Shown: one piece after another, positions 19,457-28,742 of the stretch
How positions within the stretch are numbered: position 1 is the first letter of the stretch
Layout: every line of letters starts with the position of its first letter
From: Acidobacteriota bacterium
GTDB lineage: Bacteria; Acidobacteriota; Terriglobia; Acidiferrales; UBA7541
Direction: 5' to 3'
NCBI GenBank assembly: GCA_013289835.1
Contig: JABCZG010000002.1
Location: 62,001-126,000 of the forward strand
Length of the DNA: 64,000 nt
Translations under genes and position numbers: made by a program
The notes under the pieces: generated by a model
What the model was told of the DNA's origin: nothing
Database searches by the model: none
The model's input: the letters and a program-made list of their open reading frames with translations, nothing else

Positions 19457-20020
19457 TCACGAGAATTCGGCGATGAAGCTGACTAGCGTGTATTGCCGGT
19501 TCAGGTGGCCGACCGTGTAGTTCATGGTGATAGTGATTTGGCGGAGCCCGGCTTCGCCAGTAACGTCCACGATGGTGATGGTCCGGGTCATGTTTGTCAG
19601 GGACATCACCACGTCGTCCGCAGTGCCAAGAATCTTGTCGGGTCCCGGGCCGATGATCACGACATCGGGGACGCTCGTAAGGTCATCTGCAGTGCCATAC
19701 AAGCCATCTGGCCCGGCGGCACACAAAGGCAGCGCCCCGACGACAAACACTCCGTCGTTCGCTCCACCCGTGCCGGTTACGTTACGAATGTTGGTCCAGG
19801 CCAGCAGCTTGGAGTCGCGCGCGGCAAAAATCGTCTCCACCGCTTCTTCGGCCTTCTTTTCGGCGATGTAATCAAACTGCGTAATGCTCGCCACTTGAAT
19901 GCCCTGCGCGTAGACGGTGGCCAGGGAAAGGATGCCGAAGGAGAGAATGACCATGGCGATCATCGCTTCCAGCAGCGTGAAGCCGGTTTGCTTTGTAACG
20001 CGCTCTATTGTTCGCCTCAT
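19457..20020 (-). CDS. PilV-like minor pilin with two GTADD motifs
   Basis: 187 residues from the ATG at 20020, with AAGGAG 7 bases upstream; a nearer in-frame ATG at 20026 sits too close to that SD. The prepilin signal is KQTGFTLLEAMIAMVILSFG with Glu at mature position 5. The ectodomain carries GPDGLYGTADD and GPDKILGTADD, an Asp/Gly-rich motif pair that looks like a calcium-binding loop. It starts 11 bases after the GspH/FimT-like gene and ends 22 bases before pilW. Confidence 0.9.
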   Translation of the reverse strand: MRRTIERVTKQTGFTLLEAMIAMVILSFGILSLATVYAQGIQVASITQFDYIAEKKAEEAVETIFAARDSKLLAWTNIRNVTGTGGANDGVFVVGALPLCAAGPDGLYGTADDLTSVPDVVIIGPGPDKILGTADDVVMSLTNMTRTITIVDVTGEAGLRQITITMNYTVGHLNRQYTLVSFIAEFS

Positions 20021-20031
20021 GCGCATTCTCC

Positions 20032-20604
20032 TTATTCCTGCCACTGGGTACCATCCCAGTGGTATTCCCGGACGCGGCCGGTGCCGCCCAGAACGGTTAC
20101 TGCGCGGGCGCTTGCGGGGTTCCCCGGTAGGCCGAGGAACACCGTGCCGTTCACCAGAGTGTTTCCACCGTCAACGAACGTTCCGCTTGTCGTAAATTGC
20201 ATGATTGGAGGACCGCCCGAGACACCTTCAAAGTAGATGGCCGAAGTGTTTCCATAAGCCATGGGGGTATCGGGAAGTGTGTTGTAAACGGTGAACTGGG
20301 CCCCACCTTCAAACGAGACGGTGACGGGAGGTGGGGGCGTGCCTGCTGCCCACAGCTCCGTAATTGTGATTTGGTTGGTCCCCACGAACTGCACCTGGAC
20401 GTTGTGGCGATGGGCGATGGCTTGCTCTCTCGCCGCGCGCAACCGGTACAGCACCTGGTCCATGGCGGAGTTGGCCTTGAAACTGGGCCACATATAGCCG
20501 AAACCCACGATCGACATGCCCAGAACGATCGCGATAATACCTAGGCCAACTAAACTCTCCAGCAGGGAGAAACCTGAATGCCGTTTGTTGCCGTGACGTC
20601 TCAT
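20032..20604 (-). CDS. GspH/FimT-like minor pilin
   Basis: 190 residues from the ATG at 20604 (GGAG 6 bases upstream; a tandem ATG at 20607 is too near). The prepilin signal is RHSGFSLLESLVGLGIIAIVLGM with Glu at mature position 5, followed by the GspH/FimT pattern of short strands with LRAAREQAIAHRHNVQVQF. It is first in the four-gene operon. The 203 bases upstream hold the promoter region: a TATAAT on the minus strand at 20706-20701 and a GTGCACGTGCGCAC palindrome near 20657-20670, without a convincing -35. Confidence 0.88.
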   Translation of the reverse strand: MRRHGNKRHSGFSLLESLVGLGIIAIVLGMSIVGFGYMWPSFKANSAMDQVLYRLRAAREQAIAHRHNVQVQFVGTNQITITELWAAGTPPPPVTVSFEGGAQFTVYNTLPDTPMAYGNTSAIYFEGVSGGPPIMQFTTSGTFVDGGNTLVNGTVFLGLPGNPASARAVTVLGGTGRVREYHWDGTQWQE

Positions 20605-20807
20605 CATGCACTCCAAAACGCTGCCTAGTCGGGTACCTGCACTCGGCAGCCTGAGATGTGCACGTGCGCACCCACAGGCATTTCTTGGCTAACCCATTTG
20701 ATTATAATGGCTTAACTGCGAGCTTCGGTAGGGGCTACACCCGTGGGATGTTACAAAAAGTTACAAAGCGCGTCCGCGATTGCGAGGGAGAAGGATCGAA
20801 GATTTGC

Positions 20808-21821
20808 TCAAAGTACGGTGCTCAGCTGCACCACTTCGTCCCAAACCGACTCCTCGGCGGGAATACCGACTCTCATATTTTCAGCCCGGACTTGCAGAAC
20901 GCGTTCACCGGGGTAGCGGACGGATTGGCCCGCGCCAACCGGACTTGCGCGGAAATGCTCGATGATTTGGTCGGCGAGGCGTACCGAGTCTCCGGAGTGG
21001 TCAAGGCAAGCAAGGTCGAAAGCGAGGAACACTTGAGAGAGACCTGTCTCCCGTTCGGTGTCAACGGGTATCTGATGGGTTGCGTGGCCACCAGACAAGA
21101 GTGTCGCAACCAGATCGAGCAGCAAGGCCAATCCAGAACCCTTCCAATAGCCGATGGGCAAAGCCCGCCGGGAAGCTTCAATGGCTCCGGGGTCACAGGT
21201 AAGCTGGCCGTTCGCATCAAAGCCTCCAGCGACAGGCAGCTGTTCACCGCGCCTTCGATAGGACGCCAGGGCGCCAAAGGCGAACTGCGACATCGCCATG
21301 TCTAGCACGACAGGTCCGTTTGGCCGTGGCACGGCAATGACGAGCGGATTATTGCCCACGCGGGGGTCGCTGGCGCCCCATGGGGGAAGATTTGCGAGGG
21401 TGTTCGTCCAACAGATTCCGATTACTCCCGCGTCTGCCGCCTGCCAACCGTAGTTGCCGCCACGCATCCAGTGATTGGTGTTTGCCAGCGCCACGCTGCC
21501 CATTCCGTGCGTGCGAGATAGCGCGATCGCTCTTTCCATACATTGGTAGGCATTCAGATTACCGGGGCCACGTTTCCCGTCCCAGCGTTCCAGCGAGCCA
21601 AAGCGAGCCACCAATTCAGGCGCGGCTTGGACATCCACGATCTTGTTCTGGATCATGCGCACGAATTGCGGAAAACGATTCAACCCGTGAGAGGGAACGC
21701 CGTCCCGGCTGGCATCGGCGAAAAGCCGCGCGCAAAGAGTCGCCCGGTCATGCTCGAAGCCAAGCTTGAGCAAGACGCGCAAGAGGACCGCATTCATTTC
21801 ATCGTACGAAACACGAAGCAT
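20808..21821 (-). CDS. dlgD: 3-dehydro-L-gulonate 2-dehydrogenase / malate-lactate DH family (YiaK, YjmC type)
   Basis: 337 residues, full length for the LDH2/MDH2 family. Sequence agreement with E. coli YiaK is strong through GVPSHGLNRFPQF, NHWMRGGNYGWQAA, GICWTNTLANLPPWGA and LPIGYWKGSGLALLLD. These cytoplasmic NAD(P)H enzymes reduce 2-keto acids derived from sugars. In Bacillus the homologue YjmC sits in the uronate operon. Here it diverges from an SDR of the fructuronate-reductase type, and the space between carries a clear copy of the shared cis-element. The exact substrate in this organism is inferred. Confidence 0.85.
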   Translation of the reverse strand: MLRVSYDEMNAVLLRVLLKLGFEHDRATLCARLFADASRDGVPSHGLNRFPQFVRMIQNKIVDVQAAPELVARFGSLERWDGKRGPGNLNAYQCMERAIALSRTHGMGSVALANTNHWMRGGNYGWQAADAGVIGICWTNTLANLPPWGASDPRVGNNPLVIAVPRPNGPVVLDMAMSQFAFGALASYRRRGEQLPVAGGFDANGQLTCDPGAIEASRRALPIGYWKGSGLALLLDLVATLLSGGHATHQIPVDTERETGLSQVFLAFDLACLDHSGDSVRLADQIIEHFRASPVGAGQSVRYPGERVLQVRAENMRVGIPAEESVWDEVVQLSTVL

Positions 21822-21994
21822 GCGTTTAGACTACCTATTCTAGCGGGCGGGCGGCTAAAGATTTGGATTGTGGCAGGCGATTCAGCGCTGTTTAACGGGC
21901 GGCACGCTGTTTCGAGGCCGAACACCACCTGAGTGCGCTTTCCATTTCGATATCGCCGAGGCACGAATAGCTTTTATGCGGGAGGATGTCCGGT

Positions 21995-22037
21995 GTCAAA
22001 GCAAGACTGGTAAACATCCTTTTTAGCAATTCTCAAC
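21995..22037 (+). promoter_or_regulatory. Shared cis-element, copy 1 (dlgD / SDR divergent region)
   Basis: GTCAA at 21995, TAAAC at 22011, TTTTA at 22021 and TCTCAAC at 22031. Spacing (16, 10 and 10 bases between element starts) is identical to the copies at 32833 and 51125. Against the 32833 copy 31 of 43 bases match, and similarity continues to about 22062. TAAAC-N5-TTTTA is a near-palindrome typical of a dimeric repressor site. It lies 84 bases before the SDR start in the 299-base divergent gap. Confidence 0.65.
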
Positions 22038-22120
22038 GCTGGCGATTCACATCTACCATTACAATTGATCCTGTGCGTTTGCGGGACACACCGCGCAACC
22101 GCAATTCTGAGGAGTGCTTG

Positions 22121-22897
22121 ATGGGTCATCCGCTTCTTGATCTAGCAAACAAAACGGCGGTAGTGATCGGCGGAACCAGCGGCATTGGGCTGGCGCTCGC
22201 CAAAGGTCTGGCGCAGGCTGGGGCAAATGTTGTTCCGACGGGGCGCCGCGAGGAACAGGTGAAGAGCGCGGCCGCGGAGGTCGTTACCCTCGGGCGGCGG
22301 TCACTGGCGCAGACGTGCGATGTCACAGACAACGGTAGCATAGAACGGCTTTTACAATCGGTCTGCAAGGAGTTCGGCAGCGTCCAGATTCTGGTGAACT
22401 GCGCTGGGCGCACGAAGCGGATGCCTACGCTTGAGGTTCCGGAAGCCGACTGGAACGCCATCATGGAAACGAACTTGAACGGGACGCTGCGGGCCTGCCG
22501 GGTATTTGGCCGGCACATGATCGAGAAACGCTACGGCCGCATCATAAATATTGGGTCGCTTTCATCGTTTGTAGGACTGTTTGAAGTTGCGGCGTACGGG
22601 GCCAGCAAATCGGCGGTTGCGTCACTCACCAAGTCGCTCGCCGTCGAATGGGCGATGTCGGGAGTTTGCGTGAATGCGCTCGTCCCGGGCGTATTGCGCA
22701 CGGACCTGAATGCCGCTCTTCTGGATGGGACGGAGCGCGGCAAGGAGTTCCTGATGCGCACGCCCATGCGCAGGTTTGGCAAGGTCGAAGAGTTGGTAGG
22801 CGCTGCGGTTTTTCTCGCCTCGGATGCCGCCAGTTTCGTGACCGGCCACTTGCTTGTGGTGGACGGCGGGATTCTTGCCAGCGGCGTCAATCAATAA
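22121..22897 (+). CDS. SDR oxidoreductase, probable fructuronate/ketogluconate reductase type
   Basis: 258 residues from the ATG at 22121 (GAGGAG 8 bases upstream); longer in-frame starts from 21986 lie in the regulatory region. Rossmann motif GGTSGIG (17-23), NCAG (93-96), catalytic S146-S149, Y159 and K163. The C-terminus LLVVDGGILASG fits the KduD / gluconate 5-dehydrogenase / Bacillus UxuB (YjmF) group. In context with the uronate isomerase-like gene and manD it is the best candidate to reduce D-fructuronate to D-mannonate. Confidence 0.88.
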   Translation: MGHPLLDLANKTAVVIGGTSGIGLALAKGLAQAGANVVPTGRREEQVKSAAAEVVTLGRRSLAQTCDVTDNGSIERLLQSVCKEFGSVQILVNCAGRTKRMPTLEVPEADWNAIMETNLNGTLRACRVFGRHMIEKRYGRIINIGSLSSFVGLFEVAAYGASKSAVASLTKSLAVEWAMSGVCVNALVPGVLRTDLNAALLDGTERGKEFLMRTPMRRFGKVEELVGAAVFLASDAASFVTGHLLVVDGGILASGVNQ

Positions 22898-22937
22898 CGG
22901 GCTTTTATCCTGAGAAATTCGAAAACGCATTCCAAAA

Positions 22938-23624
22938 TCAGTGGCTGCTCTTGGCCGCGTCGCCTGACGAATTCATTTGATCTCGTGTGTGCTTCACGAT
23001 CGCCAGGAATTTCCGCGCGTATTCAATGATGATCTCCGGCTTGTTGGACTTCAGCGCATGGGCATGGACCAATTCTCCGCCGACACCCAGAGCCACGGAT
23101 CCCGCTTCGATGAACTCCGCCGCGGTACTCAGATTCACGCCACCGGTGGGAATAAACGGAATCTCCGGGAACGGGCCCTTCAGCGCCTTGATGTATTTCG
23201 CGCCTCCCATCTGGCCGCACGGGAAGACTTTGATGAAATCCGCGCCAGCTTCCCAAGCAGCCATGATTTCCGTAGGCGTCAATGCTCCGGCCATGATCAG
23301 CTTCCCCGCCTTTGCGGCAAACGCAACCGTTGGGAGGTTTAGCCCCGGACTCACCAGAAACTCGGCTCCCGCATCCAGGCAGCGGCGCGCCGCCTCCACG
23401 TTTAAGACGGTTCCCGCTCCGACAAGCAACTCCGAAGGGCCAGCCTTTGCCAGTTCGCGAATCACTTCGACGGCGCCGGGAACGGTCATCGTGATCTCCG
23501 CGATGGGAATGCCACCCAGGCAAACGGCGTCAGCCGCGATTCGCGCTTCGCTGGGCGACGAGGCCCGAATGACCGGAACGATCCCGATCTCCAGGATCCG
23601 CTCGCGAACTTTTTGCTTGTCCAT
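22938..23624 (-). CDS. eda: 2-keto-3-deoxy-6-phosphogluconate (KDPG) aldolase
   Basis: 228 residues from the ATG at 23624, with AAAGGGAA 7 bases upstream and 31 bases after kdgK. The class I aldolase features are all present: R20 (VIRA), E43 (AEITM), Schiff-base lysine K132 (DFIKVFP) and the phosphate-binding PTGGV (159-163). It cleaves KDPG to pyruvate and glyceraldehyde-3-phosphate in the cytoplasm. It is the downstream partner of kdgK in a two-gene operon. Confidence 0.95.
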   Translation of the reverse strand: MDKQKVRERILEIGIVPVIRASSPSEARIAADAVCLGGIPIAEITMTVPGAVEVIRELAKAGPSELLVGAGTVLNVEAARRCLDAGAEFLVSPGLNLPTVAFAAKAGKLIMAGALTPTEIMAAWEAGADFIKVFPCGQMGGAKYIKALKGPFPEIPFIPTGGVNLSTAAEFIEAGSVALGVGGELVHAHALKSNKPEIIIEYARKFLAIVKHTRDQMNSSGDAAKSSH

Positions 23625-23655
23625 CGGCGATTCCCTTTCTTCTGGCGCGTGCTCG

Positions 23656-24750
23656 TCAGCGCGCGATGCGTGCGCCAACTCCCTTCATCACTTGCAAAAC
23701 GTCCTGCATCGTTGCCATGGAGGTGTCTCCCGGCGTGGTCATGGCCAGCGCGCCGTGCGCAGCGCCGCAGTCCACGGACCACTGGGGATCCTTTCCCTCC
23801 AGGAATCCGTAAATCAATCCCGACGCAAAAGAATCGCCCCCGCCGACGCGATCGAAAATCTCCAGATTCTCGCGATTTTTTGCCTGGAAGAACTTGCCGT
23901 CGCAATAACAGATGGCGCCCCAATCATTTTGCGTAGCCGTTCTGGCTTTCCTCAGGGTGGTGGCGACAACCTGGAACGGATACTCCTTCACGGCCTTGGT
24001 GATCATCTGCTTGAAGCTCTCCGCTTCAAACGTCGAGAGATGTTCATCCATCCCCGGCACTTCGTAGCCCAGCGCCGCGGAAAAATCTTCTTCATTTCCA
24101 ATCATGACGTCGACAAACGGAGCGATGCGGCGGTTCACTTCCTGCGCCTGTTTCTTGCCGCCGTGCGACTTCCAGAGGGAGGCGCGATAGTTTAAGTCGT
24201 ACGACACGACCGTACCGTGCTTCCTCGCTGCCTGCATGGCCTCCCGCGTTACCTCCGGCGTTGTCGCGGAGAGGGCACAAAAGATACCTCCGGTGTGCAA
24301 CCAGCGCGCACCGTATTTCCCAAAAATCTGCTCCCAATCAATGTCTCCCGGTTTGAGCTGAGAAACCGCTGTGTGTCCGCGATCGTAACTTCCCAATGCT
24401 GCACGCACGCCAAAGCCGCGTTCGGTGAAGTTGAGGCCATTGCGCGCCGCGCTGCCCACGCCATCGTGCTCGACCCAGCGAACCAGCGATTGGTCCACGC
24501 CACCCTGGTAGATGAGATCCTGCAGGAGCCTTCCGACCGGATCGTCAGCAAAAGCGGTGACCACCGCGGTGTCCATGCCGAAGCAACGCTTCAACCCGCG
24601 CGCCACGTTGTACTCTCCGCCTCCTTCGCACACTTCGAAGGAGCGCGTTGTCGAGATTCGCCGGTCGCCGGGGTCAAACCGCAGCATGACTTCGCCCAAG
24701 CTGACTAGGTCCCAGCGGCAGTCTTTCTTCGGCCTGATCGTCAACCCCAT
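23656..24750 (-). CDS. kdgK: PfkB-family 2-keto-3-deoxygluconate kinase
   Basis: 364 residues. PfkB features are the N-terminal LGEVMLRFDPGD, the substrate-site GGGEYNVARGL (43-53) and the catalytic DRVGGGDSFASG with base D306. The alanine of the usual GAGD is a glycine here. It phosphorylates KDG to KDPG, feeding the adjacent eda. A weak copy of the shared cis-element lies 89-131 bases upstream of the start, in reverse orientation. Confidence 0.9.
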   Translation of the reverse strand: MGLTIRPKKDCRWDLVSLGEVMLRFDPGDRRISTTRSFEVCEGGGEYNVARGLKRCFGMDTAVVTAFADDPVGRLLQDLIYQGGVDQSLVRWVEHDGVGSAARNGLNFTERGFGVRAALGSYDRGHTAVSQLKPGDIDWEQIFGKYGARWLHTGGIFCALSATTPEVTREAMQAARKHGTVVSYDLNYRASLWKSHGGKKQAQEVNRRIAPFVDVMIGNEEDFSAALGYEVPGMDEHLSTFEAESFKQMITKAVKEYPFQVVATTLRKARTATQNDWGAICYCDGKFFQAKNRENLEIFDRVGGGDSFASGLIYGFLEGKDPQWSVDCGAAHGALAMTTPGDTSMATMQDVLQVMKGVGARIAR

Positions 24751-24838
24751 GCGCTCACCTCGACCGCCACCTTCAAATTGAAAAGTACAACCGAAGCATT
24801 CTCGCGGATTTCCCGAGAAGTTTCCAGATTAGCGTGGA

Positions 24839-24881
24839 GTCAATCCGTAGCGAATAAAGTTGTCATTCAGTGGCACTCAGC
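24839..24881 (+). promoter_or_regulatory. Shared cis-element, weak copy 4 (upstream of kdgK-eda)
   Basis: GTCAA at 24839, TAAAG at 24855, ATTCA at 24865 and ACTCAGC at 24875. The spacing is exact, but 1 of 5 and 2 of 7 bases differ in the outer blocks and the inner palindrome is poor. It sits in the 201-base gap between manD and kdgK, which holds nothing else I can name apart from a small TTCTCG/CGAGAA hairpin near 24800. Confidence 0.35.
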
Positions 24882-24951
24882 AAAACCGCAGGCTGCATAT
24901 CGCACAAATCGCAGCGAGCTGCCCACCTGCTCTGTCTTGTACGAAATTCAA

Positions 24952-26160
24952 CTACCAGCTGTGCATGGTGCCGTCGAGTTTGCGATTGATGGGCAGATAC
25001 GCCCGGCGATAAGGGAATTTGGACGCAAGCGCTTCATCAATATTCACGCCGAGGCCGGGAGCATCGCCCGGATGCATCAAACCGTCGGTAAAACTGTAGG
25101 AATGCGAAAACACGCGGTCGGTATCCTCCGTGTGGCGCATGAATTCCTGAATCCCGAAATTGTGAACGCTCAGATCAAAATGCAGTGCGGCCGCCATGCA
25201 CACGGGACTCATATCCGTCGCGCCGTGGCACCCCGTCCGCACCTGATAGAGTTCCGCCAGGCTGGCGATCTTGCGCAAGTGCGAAATTCCTCCCGCATGC
25301 ACAACCGCGGTCCGAATGTAATCGATGAGTTGCTCCTGGATCAGCCGCTGGCAATCGAAAATGGTATTGAAAACTTCGCCGACGGCGAGCGGCGTGGTGG
25401 TGTGCTGACGAATGAGCCGAAAACTTTCCTGCAATTCCGCCGGAACCGGATCTTCCAGCCAAAACAAATGATAAGGCTCAAGGCTCTTTCCCAGGCGCGC
25501 TGCTTCGATAGGCGTTAGCCGGTGATGCGCATCGTGCAACAAGGGAAGATCTTCGCCATATTCCTTTCGCAATCTTTGGAACAATTGCGGGACGAAATTC
25601 AAGTAAAGATCGGTGCTCCACGCGTCCTCCGCCGGCGCATCTTTCTCCGCTGGCTCGTAATACATTTTGCCCCGGCCGACGCCGTAGGTACTCCGCAGTC
25701 CGGGAATCCCGCTTTGCGCGCGAATCGCTTTGTATCCCAGTTTGATGTAGTCCCCTACCGCCTTGACGGTGTCTTCAATGTCCTGTCCGCTGGCGTGGCC
25801 ATACACCAGCACGGCATCTCGAGAAGCGCCCCCGAGCAACTGGTAGACAGGGGCATTCAGGGCCTTACCCTTTATGTCCCACAGTGCCGTGTCGACCGCC
25901 GCAATCGAACACATCGTAACCGGGCCGCGGCGCCAGTACGCTCCCTTATAAAGGTATTGCCAGATGTCTTCGATGCGTCGCGCATCGCGGCCAATCAAAA
26001 GAGGAATGACGTGGTCGGAGAGATAACTGGCCACCGCGAGTTCGCGTCCATTCAGCGTGGCATCCCCGAGGCCGTAGATTCCGTCTTCCGTGGTGACCTT
26101 GAGCGTCACAAAATTCCGGCCTGGGCTGCAAACGATTACTTTGGCATCAGTGATTCGCAT
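24952..26160 (-). CDS. manD: D-mannonate dehydratase, enolase superfamily
   Basis: 402 residues, full length for ManD. Catalytic pattern matches the characterised enzyme: R147, Y159 (loop tyrosine), metal ligands D210, E236 and E262, H212 and H312. The N-terminus ([16 protein letters not shown]) and the C-terminal DGTMHSW are typical. It converts D-mannonate to 2-keto-3-deoxygluconate, and so replaces the unrelated UxuA. Some ManD-family members act on D-gluconate or are weak, but the kdgK-eda neighbours fit mannonate. Confidence 0.93.
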   Translation of the reverse strand: MRITDAKVIVCSPGRNFVTLKVTTEDGIYGLGDATLNGRELAVASYLSDHVIPLLIGRDARRIEDIWQYLYKGAYWRRGPVTMCSIAAVDTALWDIKGKALNAPVYQLLGGASRDAVLVYGHASGQDIEDTVKAVGDYIKLGYKAIRAQSGIPGLRSTYGVGRGKMYYEPAEKDAPAEDAWSTDLYLNFVPQLFQRLRKEYGEDLPLLHDAHHRLTPIEAARLGKSLEPYHLFWLEDPVPAELQESFRLIRQHTTTPLAVGEVFNTIFDCQRLIQEQLIDYIRTAVVHAGGISHLRKIASLAELYQVRTGCHGATDMSPVCMAAALHFDLSVHNFGIQEFMRHTEDTDRVFSHSYSFTDGLMHPGDAPGLGVNIDEALASKFPYRRAYLPINRKLDGTMHSW

Positions 26161-26250
26161 GATCGGCTTTCATTCCTTTTATCGACTTAGAGATATATCA
26201 GGTGCCTGTGTCAGTTTCAAACTGCCACCGCCTCATTGCATGGCTCGGAA

Positions 26251-27606
26251 TCAAACTCCGTTCCGGGGCCTTTCGCGGCGCACGAAATCGGTGTCCTGCG
26301 TCGGCTCCGATTCACACTCGATGGCAATCGTCGTAACGGGATGGTCAGGCGCTTCGGCTGGCAAACCAGTGAATCGCACGCGGAAACGATCCTGCTCGAA
26401 AGCAACCTTCTGCCCGGTGGCGAACATGCGGGCCGACCTCACGCCAGTCATGAGGCCTGCCAAGGCAGCGGTGTCGCCCGGCCAGAAGTAAATATGCATG
26501 TAGAGCGTATTGCCTTTGCGCGTAAAGTTGGCGTAATTCGAACGCCGCACCCGGCACGGCTCCGCCGTGTAAATCGTTTCCCCATTGTGCGCCATCCACT
26601 GCCCTACTTCCTTGAAGATGCGGACGGACTCCTCAGGAATCGAGCCATCCGGTTTCGGACCGACATTTAAGAGATAGTTGCCGGCATCGCGCGAGCAGGT
26701 GATGAGATTCCGCACCACCGTTTTTGGGCTTTTCCAATTGTCGTCGGCTTGCTGATAGCCCCAGCTGTCGTTCAGCGTCATGCAGCTTTCCCAGGAGCGG
26801 CCGCCCCTTTCGGCGACGATCACCTGTTCCGGCGTGGAGAAATCGCCGGGCAAGCGGTTCCGGTTATTCACGATGATATCCGGCTGAAGCTGGAAAACCA
26901 TTTTGTTCATGCGTTCGGATTCCCAGCCCGCGGCGTCGAGCGGCCAGGCCACGTCGTACCACAGAGAATCGATTTTTCCGTAGTTGTTCAGCAGCTCGTG
27001 GATGAGGCCGTGGGTGTATTCGATAAAACGCTTGCGCGCTTCTTCGTCTTTCGCGCAGCGCGCGCCATCCGGATGATGCCAATCCATCAGCGAGTAATAA
27101 AACCCCACGCGCAGGCCTTCGGCCCGTGCGGCTTCCACATACTCGCGCACGAGGTCGCGACCGGCAGCTTGCTTTGGCGCGCAGTAGTTTGTGAGTTTCG
27201 TTTCGAAATTACAGAAGCCCTCGTGATGCTTGGTGGTCATCACCATGTACTTCTGCCCGGTTTCCTTGGCGAGTTTTGCCCAGGCCCGCGCCGCGTTTGG
27301 CTTTGGCTGGAAGCGCTTGGCCAGCAGTTCGTATTCACTTACGGGAATTCCCTCGTCTTCCATCACCCATTCGTGGCGGCCGAGTACGCTGTACAAACCC
27401 CAGTGAATGAACATTCCGAAACGCGCCTCGTGCCACCATTTCATGCGGCGTATGCGGTCGGCCTCTTCTTCAGGGGATGAAGCCTGCGGCGTGGGAGTCT
27501 GGGTCTGGTCCAGAACTGCCCCTGCTTTTGCAGATGCAGTCAGGGTGGCAAGCGCCGCGCCTGTGCCTGCGAGCCATTCGCGTCTTAGCATGCGATCTGA
27601 TTTCAT
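26251..27606 (-). CDS. Alpha-L-fucosidase, GH29
   Basis: 451 residues. GGGAGGG lies 8 bases before the ATG. A twin-arginine-like leader (MLRREWLAGTGAALATLTA, residues 6-24) indicates export. The catalytic domain has RFGMFIHWGLYSV (62-74), TTKHHEGF (124-131) and the nucleophile D218 in DSLWYDVAW. The C-terminal part is a beta-sandwich. It removes L-fucose from glycans in the periplasm or outside. The neighbouring gal genes suggest a fucosylated, galactose-bearing glycan. Its stop lies 90 bases before manD. Confidence 0.92.
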   Translation of the reverse strand: MKSDRMLRREWLAGTGAALATLTASAKAGAVLDQTQTPTPQASSPEEEADRIRRMKWWHEARFGMFIHWGLYSVLGRHEWVMEDEGIPVSEYELLAKRFQPKPNAARAWAKLAKETGQKYMVMTTKHHEGFCNFETKLTNYCAPKQAAGRDLVREYVEAARAEGLRVGFYYSLMDWHHPDGARCAKDEEARKRFIEYTHGLIHELLNNYGKIDSLWYDVAWPLDAAGWESERMNKMVFQLQPDIIVNNRNRLPGDFSTPEQVIVAERGGRSWESCMTLNDSWGYQQADDNWKSPKTVVRNLITCSRDAGNYLLNVGPKPDGSIPEESVRIFKEVGQWMAHNGETIYTAEPCRVRRSNYANFTRKGNTLYMHIYFWPGDTAALAGLMTGVRSARMFATGQKVAFEQDRFRVRFTGLPAEAPDHPVTTIAIECESEPTQDTDFVRRERPRNGV

Positions 27607-27678
27607 GGAGTTAGCCCTCCCATTGCGTCAGTCCGTTTTCAATTTCCAAGCCGTCGCCCAGCGATCCTTTTCTTTCAA

Positions 27679-28728
27679 CTAAGCACGTTCGAGGTAGTGG
27701 AGCTCAGGCACATCTCTCAATCGCGCCGCGGCAATTTCTGCGGTGATATCACGTTGGGGCCCCGCCAGCATCTCGTAGCCGACCATGAATTTCTGCACCG
27801 TGGCAGATCGCAGAAGCGGAGGAAAGTAGTGCGCATGAAAATGCCACTCCGGATGTTCCTTTCGATCTTCAGGCTGTTGGTGGAATCCCATCGAATACGG
27901 AAAGGCGGTCTCGAATAGATTGTCGTAGCGAATCGTTAGGCGCCGGAGTATGTCGGCAAGATTGTCTCGCTCATTTTCGTTCAGTCCCATAATGTTCGAA
28001 ACATGGCGACGGCTCAATACTAGTGTTTCGAAAGGCCACACTGCCCAGTACGGCACGAGCGCGACGAATCCTTCATTTTCGCAGATAATTCGTTCTCGGT
28101 TCTCAATCTCAAGGCCCAGGTATGCGCAAAGCAGGCACTTGCCGCGATTCTGCAGATATTCGCTTTGCGCGGCTCCTTCGCTCACAGGAATGTTCGGCGC
28201 TTCTCCATTCGCCCAAATCTGGCAATGCGGGTGGGGGTTGCTCGCGCCCATCAGGACGCCATGATTTTCGAAAATCTCGACGTGCTGGACCCACGGAAGG
28301 GCCGTCAGTTCGCGATACTGTTCGGCCCACACGTCAACTACCAGCCGAACTTCTTCCGGCTTCATGCGCGGTATGGTCAGGTCGTGCCGCGGCGAAAAAC
28401 AAACCACGCGGCAAATCCCGCGCTCCGCTTGCGCGACGAGCAGACCATCCTTTTCCACTTTGCTATCGGGCACATTAGGAAGCAGCGACGGAAAGTCGTT
28501 ATCGAACACAAAGGTCGCTTTATACGCAGGATTTCGCAATCCTTGTGCCCGTGCATTTCCGGGACACAGATAGCAATCCGGATCATACTTAATGGACGGC
28601 GCGACCGCCGACTTCGCCACTTGCCCAAGCCAGGGCCGCTGCATGCGCTGCGGCGAAACAAGCACCCATTCCCGCAGGAGGGGATTCCGGCGGCGGTGCG
28701 GCGTTTCCCGAAGATCGTCCCAATTCAT
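27679..28728 (-). CDS. galT: Galactose-1-phosphate uridylyltransferase
   Basis: 349 residues. Active-site HPHC with H166 and nucleophile H168 (NPHPHCQIW), zinc-site CYLC at 52-55 and the downstream [24 protein letters not shown] block are all intact. It transfers UMP between UDP-glucose and galactose-1-phosphate in the Leloir pathway. It starts 14 bases after galK, as in a normal gal operon. No galE or galM is visible in the window. Confidence 0.95.
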   Translation of the reverse strand: MNWDDLRETPHRRRNPLLREWVLVSPQRMQRPWLGQVAKSAVAPSIKYDPDCYLCPGNARAQGLRNPAYKATFVFDNDFPSLLPNVPDSKVEKDGLLVAQAERGICRVVCFSPRHDLTIPRMKPEEVRLVVDVWAEQYRELTALPWVQHVEIFENHGVLMGASNPHPHCQIWANGEAPNIPVSEGAAQSEYLQNRGKCLLCAYLGLEIENRERIICENEGFVALVPYWAVWPFETLVLSRRHVSNIMGLNENERDNLADILRRLTIRYDNLFETAFPYSMGFHQQPEDRKEHPEWHFHAHYFPPLLRSATVQKFMVGYEMLAGPQRDITAEIAAARLRDVPELHYLERA

Positions 28729-28742
28729 TTTTGTCTTTTCGC

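Noticed and set aside
20690..20713. Interrupted palindrome TAACCCATT-N7-AATGGCTTA near the apparent skew switch, considered as a dif site
   Set aside because: It matches the XerD-side consensus at only about 6 of 11 bases, and its arms and spacer do not fit the 11-6-11 layout. It more likely includes the pilin operon promoter (TATAAT on the minus strand).
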